Position numbers and translations under genes: made by a program. Positions 26,709-35,430 of a stretch of 38,727 nucleotides of DNA are shown here, in pieces; within the stretch, counting starts at the first letter, position 1, and the number at the start of each line of letters is the position of its first letter. The notes beneath the pieces were generated by a model that saw only the letters and a program-made list of their open reading frames with translations, made no database searches and was not told the origin of the DNA. This DNA is from Rhodospirillaceae bacterium (GTDB lineage: Bacteria; Pseudomonadota; Alphaproteobacteria; CACIAM-22H2): contig JAIXXA010000213.1 of assembly GCA_027490975.1 (NCBI GenBank), positions 1 to 38,727 of the forward strand. The letters are read 5' to 3'.

Positions 26709-26721
26709 TAGATGCTATCTA
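26709..26721. promoter_or_regulatory. palindrome TAGAT-GCT-ATCTA before the HicB-like gene
   Basis: A perfect inverted repeat with 5-bp arms and a 3-base centre lies in a short AT-rich gap (26685-26746), 25 bases before the HicB-like ATG. Ribbon-helix-helix antitoxins usually bind palindromes at their own promoters, so this is a candidate autoregulatory operator. No clean -35/-10 pair is visible. Confidence 0.35.
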
Positions 26722-26746
26722 AAAGATTACAGAAAGATTGCATTCT

Positions 26747-27238
26747 ATGTTCGCTTATCCTGCACGGCTTTTCGCCAAGGACAACGGCTTCGTGGTCGTG
26801 TTCGCCGACTTCGTCGATCTCCGGGCGACCGGAAAAAACGCGCATGAAGCCGTCCGCAACGCCTCGATGGCGCTGACGCGCCATCTGGAAAGTTTTGTGG
26901 CCAAAGGCCAGGCCGTCCCCCCGCCCAGCCTGTTCGAGGCCGAGTTGCGGCGCCCGAAAGGCGATGCGCTCGCCCAGCTGCTGATCCCGGCCGACTATGT
27001 CGGGCGCGTCGTGCGGCTCAATATCAGCATGGACGAAAGCGTGCTGAACATGTCCGACCGACAGTCGGCCCAACTCGGCATGACGCGCTCGGGCTATATC
27101 GCGCATCTGATCCGCACGGATCGCGACCGGCTGATGCGCGCCGCAGCGCAAGCGGACGCCAAGGCCGAGCCGAAAGCAGCGCCCAAGAGCAAGCCGGCGG
27201 CCAAGGCCAAAGCCAAAGGCAAAGCCAGAAAACGCTGA
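26747..27238 (+). CDS. orphan HicB-like protein with ribbon-helix-helix domain and H1-like tail
   Basis: The 163-residue protein has three parts. The N-terminus MFAYPARLFAKDNGFVVVFADF (about 1-65) matches the HicB partial RNase-H-like fold. Residues 86-125 (RVVRLNISMDESVLNMSDRQSAQLGMTRSGYIAHLIR) look like a CopG/Arc ribbon-helix-helix DNA-binding domain. Residues 128-163 are Lys/Ala/Pro-rich with repeated AKAK/PKAAPKSKP units, like histone H1-type tails. No HicA-like toxin gene lies on either side: the amidase is upstream and rnpB downstream. The ATG at 26747 fits the family N-terminus. The SD is weak (AGAAAG, ten bases away). It may be a solitary regulator rather than an antitoxin. Confidence 0.8.
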   Translation: MFAYPARLFAKDNGFVVVFADFVDLRATGKNAHEAVRNASMALTRHLESFVAKGQAVPPPSLFEAELRRPKGDALAQLLIPADYVGRVVRLNISMDESVLNMSDRQSAQLGMTRSGYIAHLIRTDRDRLMRAAAQADAKAEPKAAPKSKPAAKAKAKGKARKR

Positions 27239-27257
27239 GCGTTTCGCCAAGCCCCTG

Positions 27258-27287
27258 TTGACGGGGCTGGCCTTCTGCGCGCATCTA
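27258..27287 (+). promoter_or_regulatory. rnpB: candidate rnpB promoter
   Basis: TTGACG (27258-27263) is a good -35 element. CATCTA (27282-27287), 18 bases further, is a poor -10 candidate, but its distance places the start of transcription at the first base of the RNase P P1 helix (27296). A small hairpin, AGCCCC/GGGGCT (27250-27255/27263-27268), overlaps the -35 region and could also end the HicB-like transcript. Confidence 0.35.
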
Positions 27288-27295
27288 CTGCCCGT

Positions 27296-27708
27296 GCCAG
27301 ACGGTCGGACGGCCGCGGTGCGGCCTTGCCCTTTGCGGCAGGGCGGCGTCGAGGAAAGTCCGGGCTCCACGGAAACAAAGGTGCCGGGTAACGCCCGGCG
27401 GGGGCGACCCCAGGGAAAGTGCAACAGAAAACAGACCGCCAACCGGGCCTCGGCCCGCGGCAAGGTTGAAACGGTGGGGTAAGAGCCCACCGCGGACGCG
27501 GCAACGCGGACGGCATGGCAAACCCCACCTGGAGCAAGACCAAATAGGGGCGGCACGCAGATCCGCGCAAGCGATCTGCCGTCGGTTTCCGGACCGCCGC
27601 CCGGGTCGGTCGCGCGAGGTGCCTGGCAACAGGCACCCAAGAGGAATGGTCGTCGCCGTCGCCCCGCAAGGGGCGACGACACAGAACCCGGCTTACAGAC
27701 CGTCTGGC
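27296..27708 (+). ncRNA. rnpB: RNase P RNA, bacterial type A
   Basis: This is the catalytic RNA of RNase P, which cuts 5' leaders from pre-tRNAs. All universally conserved blocks are present in order: GAGGAAAGTCCGGGCT from 27351, AGGGAAAGTGCAACAGAAA from about 27412, GGTAAGAGCCCACCG from about 27478, GGAGCAAGACCAAATAGGGG near 27531, and AGAACCCGGCTTACAGACC near 27683. The ends are set by the closing P1 helix: GCCAGACGGTC (27296-27306) pairs perfectly with GACCGTCTGGC (27698-27708). The length of about 413 is normal. It sits between the HicB-like gene and mraZ, on the same strand as both. Open frames crossing it are chance. Confidence 0.97.
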
Positions 27709-27735
27709 ATTTTCCCGTTCAAATTGAAAATTTTT
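27709..27735 (+). terminator. possible weak rnpB terminator
   Basis: ATTTTC (27709-27714) can pair with GAAAAT (27726-27731), followed by four further T residues. The stem is AT-rich and the loop is 11 bases, so it is weak. It starts right after the RNase P P1 helix, where an end signal is expected. An overlapping TTCAA-A-TTGAA repeat lies inside it. Confidence 0.3.
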
Positions 27736-27861
27736 CGGCCAATGCCGCTCTTAAACCGCATTTTCGCCGGAAATTTAGCCCGAATTATCGTTAAATCCAG
27801 CGCATCGACGGCAGCGGCGGTGCCTAGAACGAAACGTGTTCAAGCAAAAACAGAGGCTTAG
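27736..27861. other. AT-richer spacer between rnpB and the mraZ promoter
   Basis: This part of the 312-base gap between rnpB and mraZ is clearly less GC-rich than its neighbours. It contains two TTAA sequences (near 27752 and 27791), but not in the CtrA-box spacing of alphaproteobacteria. I see no open reading frame, RNA fold or DnaA box here. It may hold upstream regulatory sites for mraZ. Confidence 0.3.
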
Positions 27862-27906
27862 CCCATTGACGCCCATATACACCCATGATATCCCATATTG
27901 TCCCAC
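27862..27906. promoter_or_regulatory. five MraZ-type boxes at exact 10-bp period
   Basis: CCCAT occurs at 27862, 27872, 27882 and 27892, and CCCAC at 27902, each starting exactly ten bases after the last. On the other strand these read (A/G)TGGG with five-base spacers. MraZ is known to bind TGGG-type direct repeats spaced this way upstream of its own gene, with three copies in E. coli; here there are five. The last begins about 119 bases before the mraZ start. One helical turn per repeat puts every box on the same DNA face. Confidence 0.85.
27866..27894 (+). promoter_or_regulatory. candidate mraZ/dcw promoter inside the MraZ boxes
   Basis: TTGACG (27866-27871) and TATCCC (27889-27894) are 17 bases apart. 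TG at 27886-27887, one base before the -10 hexamer, is an extended -10 motif that could offset its weak 3' half. Transcription would start near 27901, about 120 bases before mraZ. The MraZ boxes cover both hexamers, so bound MraZ should exclude RNA polymerase. Confidence 0.6.
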
Positions 27907-28020
27907 AAGCCCTGTTTTGCTTGATGCGAAGCCGGGTTGGGACCGCGCGGAAAGACGAATATCTCCCGTTTTTCAAAGCGTTGCTGGATCGGGGACGGCA
28001 CGGGATCGACGACGCGGACG

Positions 28021-28452
28021 ATGGCAAAAACCACGTTCAAATCGACCTACAGGTTCAAGATCGACCGGAAGGGGCGCGTCTCCATTCCGGCCGACTTTCG
28101 AACCGTGCTCGCCGCCAAGGGCGAAGAAGAGCTCAATGTGCTGCCCTGGGAAGGCCAAGTCGCGCGCGTGATCGGCGACGACGTGCTGGCCCGCATAGGC
28201 GCCAACGCCGATCCGCTCGCCGCCTTCAGCGCCAACCCGCTCGACGAAGCCGCAATGCGCGCGGCCGACCTCATCCCGTTGTCGCTCGACGCCGAAGGCC
28301 GCGTGATGCTGCCCGAACGGCTGATCGCACACTGCAACCTTTCCGAAACGGTTGCGTTCGCCGGGCGCAACACGTTTTTCGAAATCTGGAATCCCGAAGC
28401 GCTCGACGCCTTCCAGGCCGCATGGCACGCGCGCCAGAACGGGCGCAGCTGA
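28021..28452 (+). CDS. mraZ: division/cell wall cluster transcriptional repressor MraZ
   Basis: The 143-residue protein has two SpoVT/AbrB-like halves: [19 protein letters not shown] (about 8-26), with the DxKGR DNA-contact motif, and [16 protein letters not shown] near residue 84-99, with its second copy, DAEGR. MraZ forms a ring-shaped oligomer that binds TGGG repeats and represses its own operon; the expected repeats lie upstream. I chose ATG 28021 because [10 protein letters not shown] matches the family start; the in-frame extension from 27937 lies in the leader. The SD is poor. Its TGA overlaps the rsmH ATG by one base (TGATG). Confidence 0.96.
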   Translation: MAKTTFKSTYRFKIDRKGRVSIPADFRTVLAAKGEEELNVLPWEGQVARVIGDDVLARIGANADPLAAFSANPLDEAAMRAADLIPLSLDAEGRVMLPERLIAHCNLSETVAFAGRNTFFEIWNPEALDAFQAAWHARQNGRS

Positions 28453-29420
28453 TGGACGCAAACCTCGCCCACGTGCCGGTGCTGTGCGTCGAGGCGGTCG
28501 AAGCTTTGTGTCCGCGCGGCGACGCCGTCTATGTCGACGGCACGTTCGGCGGCGGCGGCTACACGAAAGCTTTGCTCGAGGCCGCCGCCTGCACGGTCGT
28601 GGCGATCGACCGCGATCCGGCCGCGATCGCGCGTTCGGCCCCGCTCGCGGCACGCTTCGGCAGCCGCTTGCGCGTGGTCGAAGGGCGCTTCGGCGAACTC
28701 GACCGGCTTGCGCAAGCGCAAGGCTACGCCGCAGTCGACGGCGTCGCACTCGATCTCGGCGTGTCGTCGCCGCAGATCGACGATCCGGCGCGCGGCTTCT
28801 CGTTCCGCTTCGACGGCCCGCTCGACATGCGCATGGGCACGGCCGGCCCCACGGCCGCCGACATCGTCAATGGCTGGGACGAAACCGCGCTCGCCGACGC
28901 GATCTACGGCCTCGGCGAAGAACGCCATTCGCGGCGCGTTGCGCGCGCGATCGTGGCGGCACGGCGGGCGCAGCCCATCGCGCGCACGTTCGAGCTTGCG
29001 CGCATCGTGCGCGGCGCTGTTCCCCGCAGCAAAGACGGCATCGATCCCGCCACGCGCACCTTCCAGGCCTTGCGCATCGCCACCAACGACGAACTCGGCG
29101 AACTCGCGCAAGGGCTCGCGGCGGCCGAACGCATCCTCGCACCCGGCGGCCGGCTTGCGGTCGTCTCGTTCCATTCGCTCGAAGACCGCGCGGTCAAGCA
29201 GTTCCTCAAGCAACGGTCGGGCGAAGGCGACCGCGGTTCGCGCCATCTGCCGCAGCGCCAGTCGCGTGCGGCGGCGAGCTTCAGCCTCGTGTCGCGCAAA
29301 GGCATTCGCCCGAGCGACGCCGAGATCGCGCGCAATCCGCGCGCGCGGTCGGCCACGCTGCGGGTCGCCGAGCGCACCAACGCGCCCGCCTGGACTGCAG
29401 CCAATGCAGGTGCCGCATGA
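28452..29420 (+). CDS. rsmH: 16S rRNA m4C1402 methyltransferase RsmH
   Basis: The 322-residue enzyme methylates N4 of C1402 in 16S rRNA with SAM, tuning the ribosomal P site. Family blocks are [13 protein letters not shown] (8-20), the SAM loop [17 protein letters not shown] near 32-48, [19 protein letters not shown] near 100, [15 protein letters not shown] near 210 and [15 protein letters not shown] near 240. The ATG overlaps the mraZ stop, and the TGA overlaps the ftsL ATG (ATGA). This coupling is usual for the dcw cluster. Length and motif order are normal. Confidence 0.97.
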   Translation: MDANLAHVPVLCVEAVEALCPRGDAVYVDGTFGGGGYTKALLEAAACTVVAIDRDPAAIARSAPLAARFGSRLRVVEGRFGELDRLAQAQGYAAVDGVALDLGVSSPQIDDPARGFSFRFDGPLDMRMGTAGPTAADIVNGWDETALADAIYGLGEERHSRRVARAIVAARRAQPIARTFELARIVRGAVPRSKDGIDPATRTFQALRIATNDELGELAQGLAAAERILAPGGRLAVVSFHSLEDRAVKQFLKQRSGEGDRGSRHLPQRQSRAAASFSLVSRKGIRPSDAEIARNPRARSATLRVAERTNAPAWTAANAGAA

Positions 29421-29755
29421 TCCGGCTGGCGACCTTGCTGTGGATCGCGATCGCGGGCGTGATGGGCTACGGGCTCTACCAGCTCAAGCACGAGGTCATG
29501 TCGCTCGAAACCGAGCTCGGACGGCTCAACCGCCAGATCGTGCGCGAGCAGGAGAACATCCACGTGCTGCGCGCCGAATGGGCCTACACGAACCAGCCGC
29601 AGCGCCTGCAAGCGCTCGCCCAGCGCCATCTCGATCTCACCCCGATGAACCCGCGCCAATTCGGCCGGCTCGACGCACTGCCCGCCCCCGCCGCCGCACC
29701 GGTCGCGCAAGGCGCGGTGAGACCCGCCGCCGCAAGCCCGGGGGTGCAGCGCTAG
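29417..29755 (+). CDS. ftsL: cell division protein FtsL
   Basis: The 112-residue bitopic membrane protein has a membrane segment at residues 4-21 ([18 protein letters not shown]). A heptad-like helical region follows ([35 protein letters not shown]), suited to the FtsQLB coiled coil. [20 protein letters not shown], conserved in alphaproteobacterial FtsL, comes next, with a Pro/Ala-rich tail. FtsL is poorly conserved, so position between rsmH and ftsI is strong support. It overlaps rsmH by four bases, and its TAG is directly followed by the ftsI ATG. Confidence 0.92.
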   Translation: MIRLATLLWIAIAGVMGYGLYQLKHEVMSLETELGRLNRQIVREQENIHVLRAEWAYTNQPQRLQALAQRHLDLTPMNPRQFGRLDALPAPAAAPVAQGAVRPAAASPGVQR

Positions 29756-31459
29756 ATGGCAACGCGCCTCACCGACATCGTTCGCGCGATCCCGGCCCGG
29801 CTGCGGCTGCAGGGGACGGCCGCGCACGCGCTCGAAACGGCGCGCCACCGCCTCGTGGTCGGCGGGCTGCTGTTTGCGGTCGCGTTCGCCGTGGTCGGCG
29901 GGCGCCTCGTGGACGTCACGCTGCTGACCGAAGCGCGCGAGCCGCGTGCCGCCCGCGTGCCCAACACCGGCCCGCTCGAACTTGCGCGCGCCGACATCGT
30001 CGACCGCAACGGCGTGCTGCTGGCGACCTCGCTCGTCACGCAGTCGCTCTACGCCAATCCCAAACTCATCGCCAATCCGGAAGCGACCGCGCGGCGCCTG
30101 GCGGCCGTGCTGCCGGGGCTCGACGAAAAGACCGTGCGCGAGCGCCTCGCATCCGACCAGCGCAGCTTCGTATGGATCCGGCGCAGCCTTACCCCGCGCC
30201 AGCAATACGAGGTCAACCGCCTCGGCGTGCCGGGGCTGTTTTTCCAGCGCGAGGAACGCCGCGTCTATCCGCACGGCGTGCTCGCGAGCCACGCGGTGGG
30301 TTTCGCCGATCTCGACAATCGCGGCCTTGCCGGAGCCGAACAGGCTTTCGACGAGCGGCTCAAGACCGACCGCGAGCCCGTGCGCCTGTCGATCGACATC
30401 CGCGCCCAGCACGTCGTGCGCGAAGAGATCAAGCGCGCGGTCGAGGAATTCAACGCGATCGGCGGCATGGGCGTGCTGCTCGACGTCGCGACCGGCGAGA
30501 CCATCGCCATGGTCTCGCTGCCCGACTTCGATTCGAACGCCCCGGGCCTTGCCGACGACGACGCGCGTTTCAACCGCAACACGCTCGGCACCTACGAGAT
30601 GGGCTCGACCTTTAAGATGTTCACGGCCGCGATGGGCTTCGACAGCGGCGCCGTGCGCATGCAGGACAGCTGGGACGCCAGCAAGCCCTACACGATCGGC
30701 CGCTTCACGATCTCGGACTTCCACGGCAAAAACCGCTGGCTCAGCACGCCCGAAGTCTTCATCTTTTCCTCGAACCTCGGCGCGTTGCGCATGGCCCAGC
30801 GCATCGGCGTCGAGCGCCAGCGCGACTTCATGGACCGCGTGGGCTTCCTGCGCCCCTCGCCCATCGAGTTGCCGGAAGTGTCGCATCCGCTCGTCCCGAA
30901 GCCCTGGCGCGAGATCAACGCGCTGACGATCTCCTACGGCCACGGCATCACCGTGTCGCCGATGCAACTCGTGGGCGCCGCCGCCGCAAGCGTGGGGGGC
31001 GGCATCCTGCGACCCGTGACGATCCTTGCGCGCGAAGAAGGTTCGCGCGTGCCGGGCGAGCGCGTGATGAGTGCGGCTGCCTCCGCCCAGCTCAACCAGC
31101 TCATGCGCCTCAATGTCGAGCGCGGCTCGGGCCGCAGCGCCGAGGTCGCCGGCTACTATGTCGGCGGCAAGACGGGTACGGCCGAAAAGATCCAGCGCGG
31201 CGGCTACAAAAAGAACGCGCGCATCTCCTCTTTCCTCGCCGCTTTTCCGGCGCACGACCCCAAATACGTGCTGCTGGTGATGGTGGACGAGCCGCAAGGC
31301 CGGCGCGAGACCGGCGGCTATGCGACCGGCGGCGTCGTGGCGGCGCCCACGGCCGGCCGCATCATCGCGCGCGCGGCCCCGCTGCTGGGCTTGGCGCCGA
31401 TGCGCGAAGCCGTCCCCGATCTCACCCAACCGCTGCTTGCAGCGGCGATTTTGAGGTAA
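29756..31459 (+). CDS. ftsI: septal peptidoglycan transpeptidase FtsI (PBP3)
   Basis: The 567-residue class B penicillin-binding protein cross-links septal peptidoglycan with FtsW. A membrane anchor lies near residues 36-60, then the non-catalytic domain (IVDRNGVLLATSL, TPRQQYEVNRLGVPGLFFQREERRVYPHG). The transpeptidase triads are complete: S284-T-F-K287, S338-S-N340 and K472-T-G474. The short C-terminus lacks PASTA repeats, normal for Gram-negatives. It starts directly after the ftsL stop with no gap, and murE follows after seven bases. Confidence 0.97.
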   Translation: MATRLTDIVRAIPARLRLQGTAAHALETARHRLVVGGLLFAVAFAVVGGRLVDVTLLTEAREPRAARVPNTGPLELARADIVDRNGVLLATSLVTQSLYANPKLIANPEATARRLAAVLPGLDEKTVRERLASDQRSFVWIRRSLTPRQQYEVNRLGVPGLFFQREERRVYPHGVLASHAVGFADLDNRGLAGAEQAFDERLKTDREPVRLSIDIRAQHVVREEIKRAVEEFNAIGGMGVLLDVATGETIAMVSLPDFDSNAPGLADDDARFNRNTLGTYEMGSTFKMFTAAMGFDSGAVRMQDSWDASKPYTIGRFTISDFHGKNRWLSTPEVFIFSSNLGALRMAQRIGVERQRDFMDRVGFLRPSPIELPEVSHPLVPKPWREINALTISYGHGITVSPMQLVGAAAASVGGGILRPVTILAREEGSRVPGERVMSAAASAQLNQLMRLNVERGSGRSAEVAGYYVGGKTGTAEKIQRGGYKKNARISSFLAAFPAHDPKYVLLVMVDEPQGRRETGGYATGGVVAAPTAGRIIARAAPLLGLAPMREAVPDLTQPLLAAAILR

Positions 31460-31466
31460 GGCGGCA

Positions 31467-32933
31467 ATGCGGCTCAGCGAAATCCTCGACGGCGAAATGC
31501 AGCTGCGCAACGCGGCTGGCCGGGATCCGCAGATCGACGGGCTCACGGCCGATTCGCGCCGCGTGGCGCGCGGCTTCGTGTTCGCGGCATTGCCCGGCGC
31601 CAAGCAGGACGGGCGCAGTTTCGTTGGCGAAGCTTTGCGCAGCGGGGCCGCCGCAATTCTCGCCGCCCCGGGCCTCGATCTGCCGGCCGGCATTCCCTAT
31701 GTGGAAGCCGCCAACCCGCGCCGGTCCTTCGCGCGCGCAGCTTCGCGCTTTGCAGGCCCCCAGCCGCGCATCGTTGCGGCCGTGACGGGGACGAGCGGCA
31801 AGACCTCGGTCGCGAGCTTCGCGCGCCAATTGTGGCAGGCGACGGGGCGGCCCGCCGCCAGCCTCGGCACGCTCGGGCTCGTGGCCCCGCACACGACGCG
31901 CAGCGGCGCCCTCACCACGCCCGATCCGGTCTCGCTGCACGCCGACTTGGCGGCGCTTGCCAAAGCGGGCGTGAATCACGTCGCAATGGAAGCGTCGAGC
32001 CACGGGCTCGACCAATGCCGCCTCGACGGCGTCAAGCTCGCGGCTGCCGCTTTCACGAATCTGAGCCGCGACCATCTCGACTATCACGCCACGATGGCTG
32101 CCTATTTCGCGGCCAAGCGGCGCCTGTTCGACACGCTGCTGCCGCCGGGTGCCGTGGCCGTGCTCAACGCCGACATCCCCGAATACGAAGCGCTGAAGGA
32201 AGTGTGCCAGGCGCGCCACCACCGCATTCTTTCCTTCGGGCGCAATGGCGGCGATCTGAAGCTCGTCGATGCGGCCCCGTTGCCGCACGGCCAGCGCCTG
32301 ACGCTGCAGGCCTTCGGCGCGACGCGCACGCTCGACCTGCCGCTCGCGGGCACGTTCCAGGCCATGAACATGCTGGCGGCCGCCGGCCTTGCGATCGGCG
32401 GCGGGGTAGCGCCTTTTGCCGCCCTCGATGCCGTTCCGAGCCTCGAAGGCGTGCCGGGCCGCCTGCAATTGGCCGGGCGCACGGCCAACGGGGCGGCGGT
32501 GTATGTCGACTACGCGCACAAGCCCGATGCGCTCGCGACCGTGCTGGCCGCGCTGCGCCCGCACGTGACGGGGCGACTGCACGTGCTGTTCGGCTGCGGC
32601 GGCGACCGCGATGTGGGCAAGCGCCCGCTCATGGGCAAGATCGCCGTCGAGCGTGCCGACCGCGTGATCGTGACCGACGACAATCCGCGCTCGGAAGATC
32701 CCGCCGCGATCCGCAAGGCGGTGCTGGCGGCTGCGCCGGGCGCGCGCGAAATCGCGCCGCGCGATGTCGCGATCCGCGCCGCGATCGACGATCTCGGCGC
32801 CGGCGACGTGCTCGTGATCGCGGGCAAGGGCCACGAGCAAGGACAGATCGTCGGCGACACGACACTGCCTTTCGACGACCTCGAACAAGCGCAAGCTGCC
32901 CTGGGCCTTGCCGCACGCGAGGGGGCGGCATGA
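31467..32933 (+). CDS. murE: UDP-MurNAc-tripeptide synthetase MurE (meso-DAP adding)
   Basis: The 488-residue Mur ligase adds the third stem-peptide residue in the cytoplasm. TADSRRVARGFVFAALPG (N-domain) precedes the ATP loop TGTSGKT (107-113). MEASSHGLDQCRLDG (carbamylated-lysine region follows) and YVDYAHKPDAL are typical MurE. DNPR at 405-408 marks meso-diaminopimelate specificity, in contrast to the lysine-adding enzymes. GKGHEQGQ near the end is also family-typical. AGG lies six bases before the ATG. The stop overlaps the murF start (ATGA). Confidence 0.97.
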   Translation: MRLSEILDGEMQLRNAAGRDPQIDGLTADSRRVARGFVFAALPGAKQDGRSFVGEALRSGAAAILAAPGLDLPAGIPYVEAANPRRSFARAASRFAGPQPRIVAAVTGTSGKTSVASFARQLWQATGRPAASLGTLGLVAPHTTRSGALTTPDPVSLHADLAALAKAGVNHVAMEASSHGLDQCRLDGVKLAAAAFTNLSRDHLDYHATMAAYFAAKRRLFDTLLPPGAVAVLNADIPEYEALKEVCQARHHRILSFGRNGGDLKLVDAAPLPHGQRLTLQAFGATRTLDLPLAGTFQAMNMLAAAGLAIGGGVAPFAALDAVPSLEGVPGRLQLAGRTANGAAVYVDYAHKPDALATVLAALRPHVTGRLHVLFGCGGDRDVGKRPLMGKIAVERADRVIVTDDNPRSEDPAAIRKAVLAAAPGAREIAPRDVAIRAAIDDLGAGDVLVIAGKGHEQGQIVGDTTLPFDDLEQAQAALGLAAREGAA

Positions 32934-34330
32934 ACGCGTTGTGGCATGCCGCCGACGCGATCGCCGCAACCAAGGGCCAAGCCCTGGGTGCAAACGGCTG
33001 GCACGCGACCGGCGTTTCGATCGACACGCGCACGCTCGCCAAGGGCGACCTGTTCGTCGCTCTCAAAGGCGAAACGCACGACGGCCACGCACATGTGGCC
33101 GATGCGTTTGCCAAAGGGGCCGCAGCAGCCCTCGTTTCGCATGCCATGCAGCACGGTCCCGGCATTCTGGTGCCCGACACGCTCGCAGCCTTGGGCGCTT
33201 TGGGCGTGGCCGCGCGCGCGCGCTGTGCGGCCCGCACCCTCGCCGTGACGGGTTCGGTCGGCAAGACGAGCACGAAAGAAGCGCTCGCCGCCGCCCTCGG
33301 CCGCCAGGCCCGAACGCATGCGGCCGCCGCCTCGTTCAACAACCATATCGGCGTGCCGATCACGCTTGCGCGCCTGCCGGCCGACAGCCGCTACGGCGTG
33401 TTCGAGGTCGGCATGAACCATGCGGGCGAGATCGCACCGCTGGTGCGCCTGGTGCGCCCGCACGTGGCGATGGTCACGACGGTCGAAGCCGTACATGTCG
33501 AGAATTTCGCCGACGGCATTGCGGGCGTAGCCGCCGCCAAAGCCGAGATCTTCGAAGCCGGCGGCGAAACCGCCGTGCTGCCGCGCGACAATCCGTTTTT
33601 CGATTTCCTCGCCGCCCGCGCCAAAAAATGCGGTATCGCCAACGTGCTTTCCTTCGGCACGCATCCTGAAGCCGACGCACGCCTTGCCGCGTGGCAAGGC
33701 ACCGCCACGGGCAGCACGGCCAGCGTCGTGCTGATGGGCGCCAATCTCTATTTTGCGATCGGCGCACCGGGTCGCCATTGGGCGATGAATCTTGCCGGCG
33801 CCTTGCTCGCGATCAAAGCGCTCGGCGGGGACGCCGCACAGGCCGCCGCCAGCTTCGCCGCCCTTTCGGCCCCCAAAGGGCGCGGTGCCCAGCATCGCGT
33901 CGTGCGCGCCGACGGCACGCAGTTCCTGCTGATCGACGACAGCTACAACGCCTCGCCGCCGTCGATGCGCGCCGCCTTCGCCGTTCTGGCCGCAACGCCG
34001 GCCGAACGCCGCGTGGCCGTCCTCGGCGACATGCTCGAATTGGGCCCGGACTCGGCCGCGCTGCATGCCGGCCTCGCCCCTTCCTTGGTCGAAGCGGGCA
34101 TCGCCAAGGTTTTCTGCTGCGGCGCCAACATGGCGCGGCTCTGCGAAAGACTGCCCGCCTCGATGCGGGCCGTGCACGCGCCGGATTCGGCCGCCCTCGA
34201 ACCGCTGGTCCTGGCCGGCATCGCTGCGGGCGACGCGATCGTCGTCAAAGGATCGCTCGGCAGCCGCATGGGCCGCATCGTTGCGGCCTTGCTGGCGCAA
34301 CACCAACCCTTGCCCGTCGGCGGAAGGTAG
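32930..34330 (+). CDS. murF: UDP-MurNAc-tripeptide D-alanyl-D-alanine ligase MurF
   Basis: The 466-residue Mur ligase attaches D-Ala-D-Ala to complete the pentapeptide. [23 protein letters not shown] (31-53) is the N-domain. The ATP loop TGSVGKT is at 107-113; [11 protein letters not shown] and [22 protein letters not shown] follow. The C-domain contains [16 protein letters not shown] and [11 protein letters not shown], diagnostic for MurF. The ATG overlaps the murE TGA by four bases. mraY begins ten bases after its TAG. Confidence 0.97.
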   Translation: MNALWHAADAIAATKGQALGANGWHATGVSIDTRTLAKGDLFVALKGETHDGHAHVADAFAKGAAAALVSHAMQHGPGILVPDTLAALGALGVAARARCAARTLAVTGSVGKTSTKEALAAALGRQARTHAAAASFNNHIGVPITLARLPADSRYGVFEVGMNHAGEIAPLVRLVRPHVAMVTTVEAVHVENFADGIAGVAAAKAEIFEAGGETAVLPRDNPFFDFLAARAKKCGIANVLSFGTHPEADARLAAWQGTATGSTASVVLMGANLYFAIGAPGRHWAMNLAGALLAIKALGGDAAQAAASFAALSAPKGRGAQHRVVRADGTQFLLIDDSYNASPPSMRAAFAVLAATPAERRVAVLGDMLELGPDSAALHAGLAPSLVEAGIAKVFCCGANMARLCERLPASMRAVHAPDSAALEPLVLAGIAAGDAIVVKGSLGSRMGRIVAALLAQHQPLPVGGR

Positions 34331-34340
34331 CGACACGGCC

Positions 34341-35426
34341 ATGTTCTTCAATCTTCTCGTTCCCTTCGCCGACGAATTTTCGCCGCTCAACGTGTTCCGC
34401 TATCTCACGTTCCGCTCGGGCGGTGCGGTGATGACCGCCCTGCTGATCTCGTTCCTGTTCGGCGAGCGCATCATCGGCTGGCTCAAATCCAAGCAGCCCG
34501 AGCCGCCGATCCGCGAAGACACGCCCGAGCGCCACGCGCTGACCAAAAAAGGCACGCCCACAATGGGCGGGGTTCTGATCCTGCTGTCGCTCGGCGTTTC
34601 GACGCTGCTGTGGGCCGATCTCACCAACGGCTATGTGTGGGCGGTGCTGATGGTGACGCTCGGCTTCGGCGCGATCGGCTTCTATGACGACTATCTGAAG
34701 CTCACCAAAAAGAATTCGAAGGGCCTTGCGGGGCGCTGGAAGCTCGTGCTGCAGACGGTGATCGCGTTCGCGGCAACGGCCTGGATCGTGTCGTTGACGC
34801 GCGAGCCGCTCGACACGCAGCTCGCCATTCCCTTCGTCAAAGACCTGCTCGTCAATCTCGGCTGGTTCTTCATGCCTTTCGCGATCTTCGTGATGGTGGG
34901 CTCGTCGAATGCGGTCAACCTGACCGACGGACTCGACGGTCTGGCGATCGTGCCGGTGATGATCGCGGCGGGCTGCTTTGCGGCCTTCGCCTACGTCGCG
35001 GGCAACGCGATCTTCGCCAACTATCTCCTGATCCACCACGTGCCGGGCTCGGGCGAGCTTGCGGTCGTGTGCGCGGCCATCGTCGGCGCTTCGCTCGGCT
35101 TCCTGTGGTTCAACGCGCCGCCCGCCATGGTGTTCATGGGCGACACGGGCTCGCTGTCGATGGGCGGAGCCCTCGGCAGCGTGGCCGTCGTCACCAAGAA
35201 CGAGCTCACGCTTGCCATCGTCGGCGGGCTGTTCGTGGTCGAGGCCGTGTCGGTCATCGTGCAGGTCGCCTCGTTCAAGCTCACCGGCAAGCGCGTGTTC
35301 CGCATGGCGCCGCTGCACCACCATTTCGAGAAGAAGGGCTGGGCCGAGCCCACCATCGTGATCCGCTTCTGGATCATCGCCTCCATCCTGGCGCTCGCGG
35401 GTCTCGCGACGCTGAAGCTGCGGTGA
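34341..35426 (+). CDS. mraY: phospho-MurNAc-pentapeptide translocase MraY
   Basis: The 361-residue inner-membrane enzyme makes lipid I from undecaprenyl phosphate and UDP-MurNAc-pentapeptide. About ten membrane segments are visible. Signature blocks: [13 protein letters not shown] near 69-81, [16 protein letters not shown] near 115 (the DD magnesium/phosphate site), [13 protein letters not shown] near 193, [15 protein letters not shown] near 267 and [12 protein letters not shown] near 325. The start at ATG 34341 gives the normal family length and N-terminus. murD follows after four bases. Confidence 0.97.
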   Translation: MFFNLLVPFADEFSPLNVFRYLTFRSGGAVMTALLISFLFGERIIGWLKSKQPEPPIREDTPERHALTKKGTPTMGGVLILLSLGVSTLLWADLTNGYVWAVLMVTLGFGAIGFYDDYLKLTKKNSKGLAGRWKLVLQTVIAFAATAWIVSLTREPLDTQLAIPFVKDLLVNLGWFFMPFAIFVMVGSSNAVNLTDGLDGLAIVPVMIAAGCFAAFAYVAGNAIFANYLLIHHVPGSGELAVVCAAIVGASLGFLWFNAPPAMVFMGDTGSLSMGGALGSVAVVTKNELTLAIVGGLFVVEAVSVIVQVASFKLTGKRVFRMAPLHHHFEKKGWAEPTIVIRFWIIASILALAGLATLKLR

Positions 35427-35430
35427 GGGC

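Noticed and set aside
26685..26746. A small HicA toxin gene before the HicB-like gene
   Set aside because: The gap is only 62 bases, far too short for a toxin of about 60-80 residues, and rnpB follows on the other side.
27258..27861. Short open frames across the RNase P RNA locus
   Set aside because: They cross the conserved blocks of rnpB, which fully explain the sequence. No ribosome sites or protein motifs are present.
27736..27861. CtrA box or DnaA boxes in the rnpB-mraZ gap
   Set aside because: Two TTAA sequences exist but are not seven bases apart, and no TTATCCACA-like site was found.
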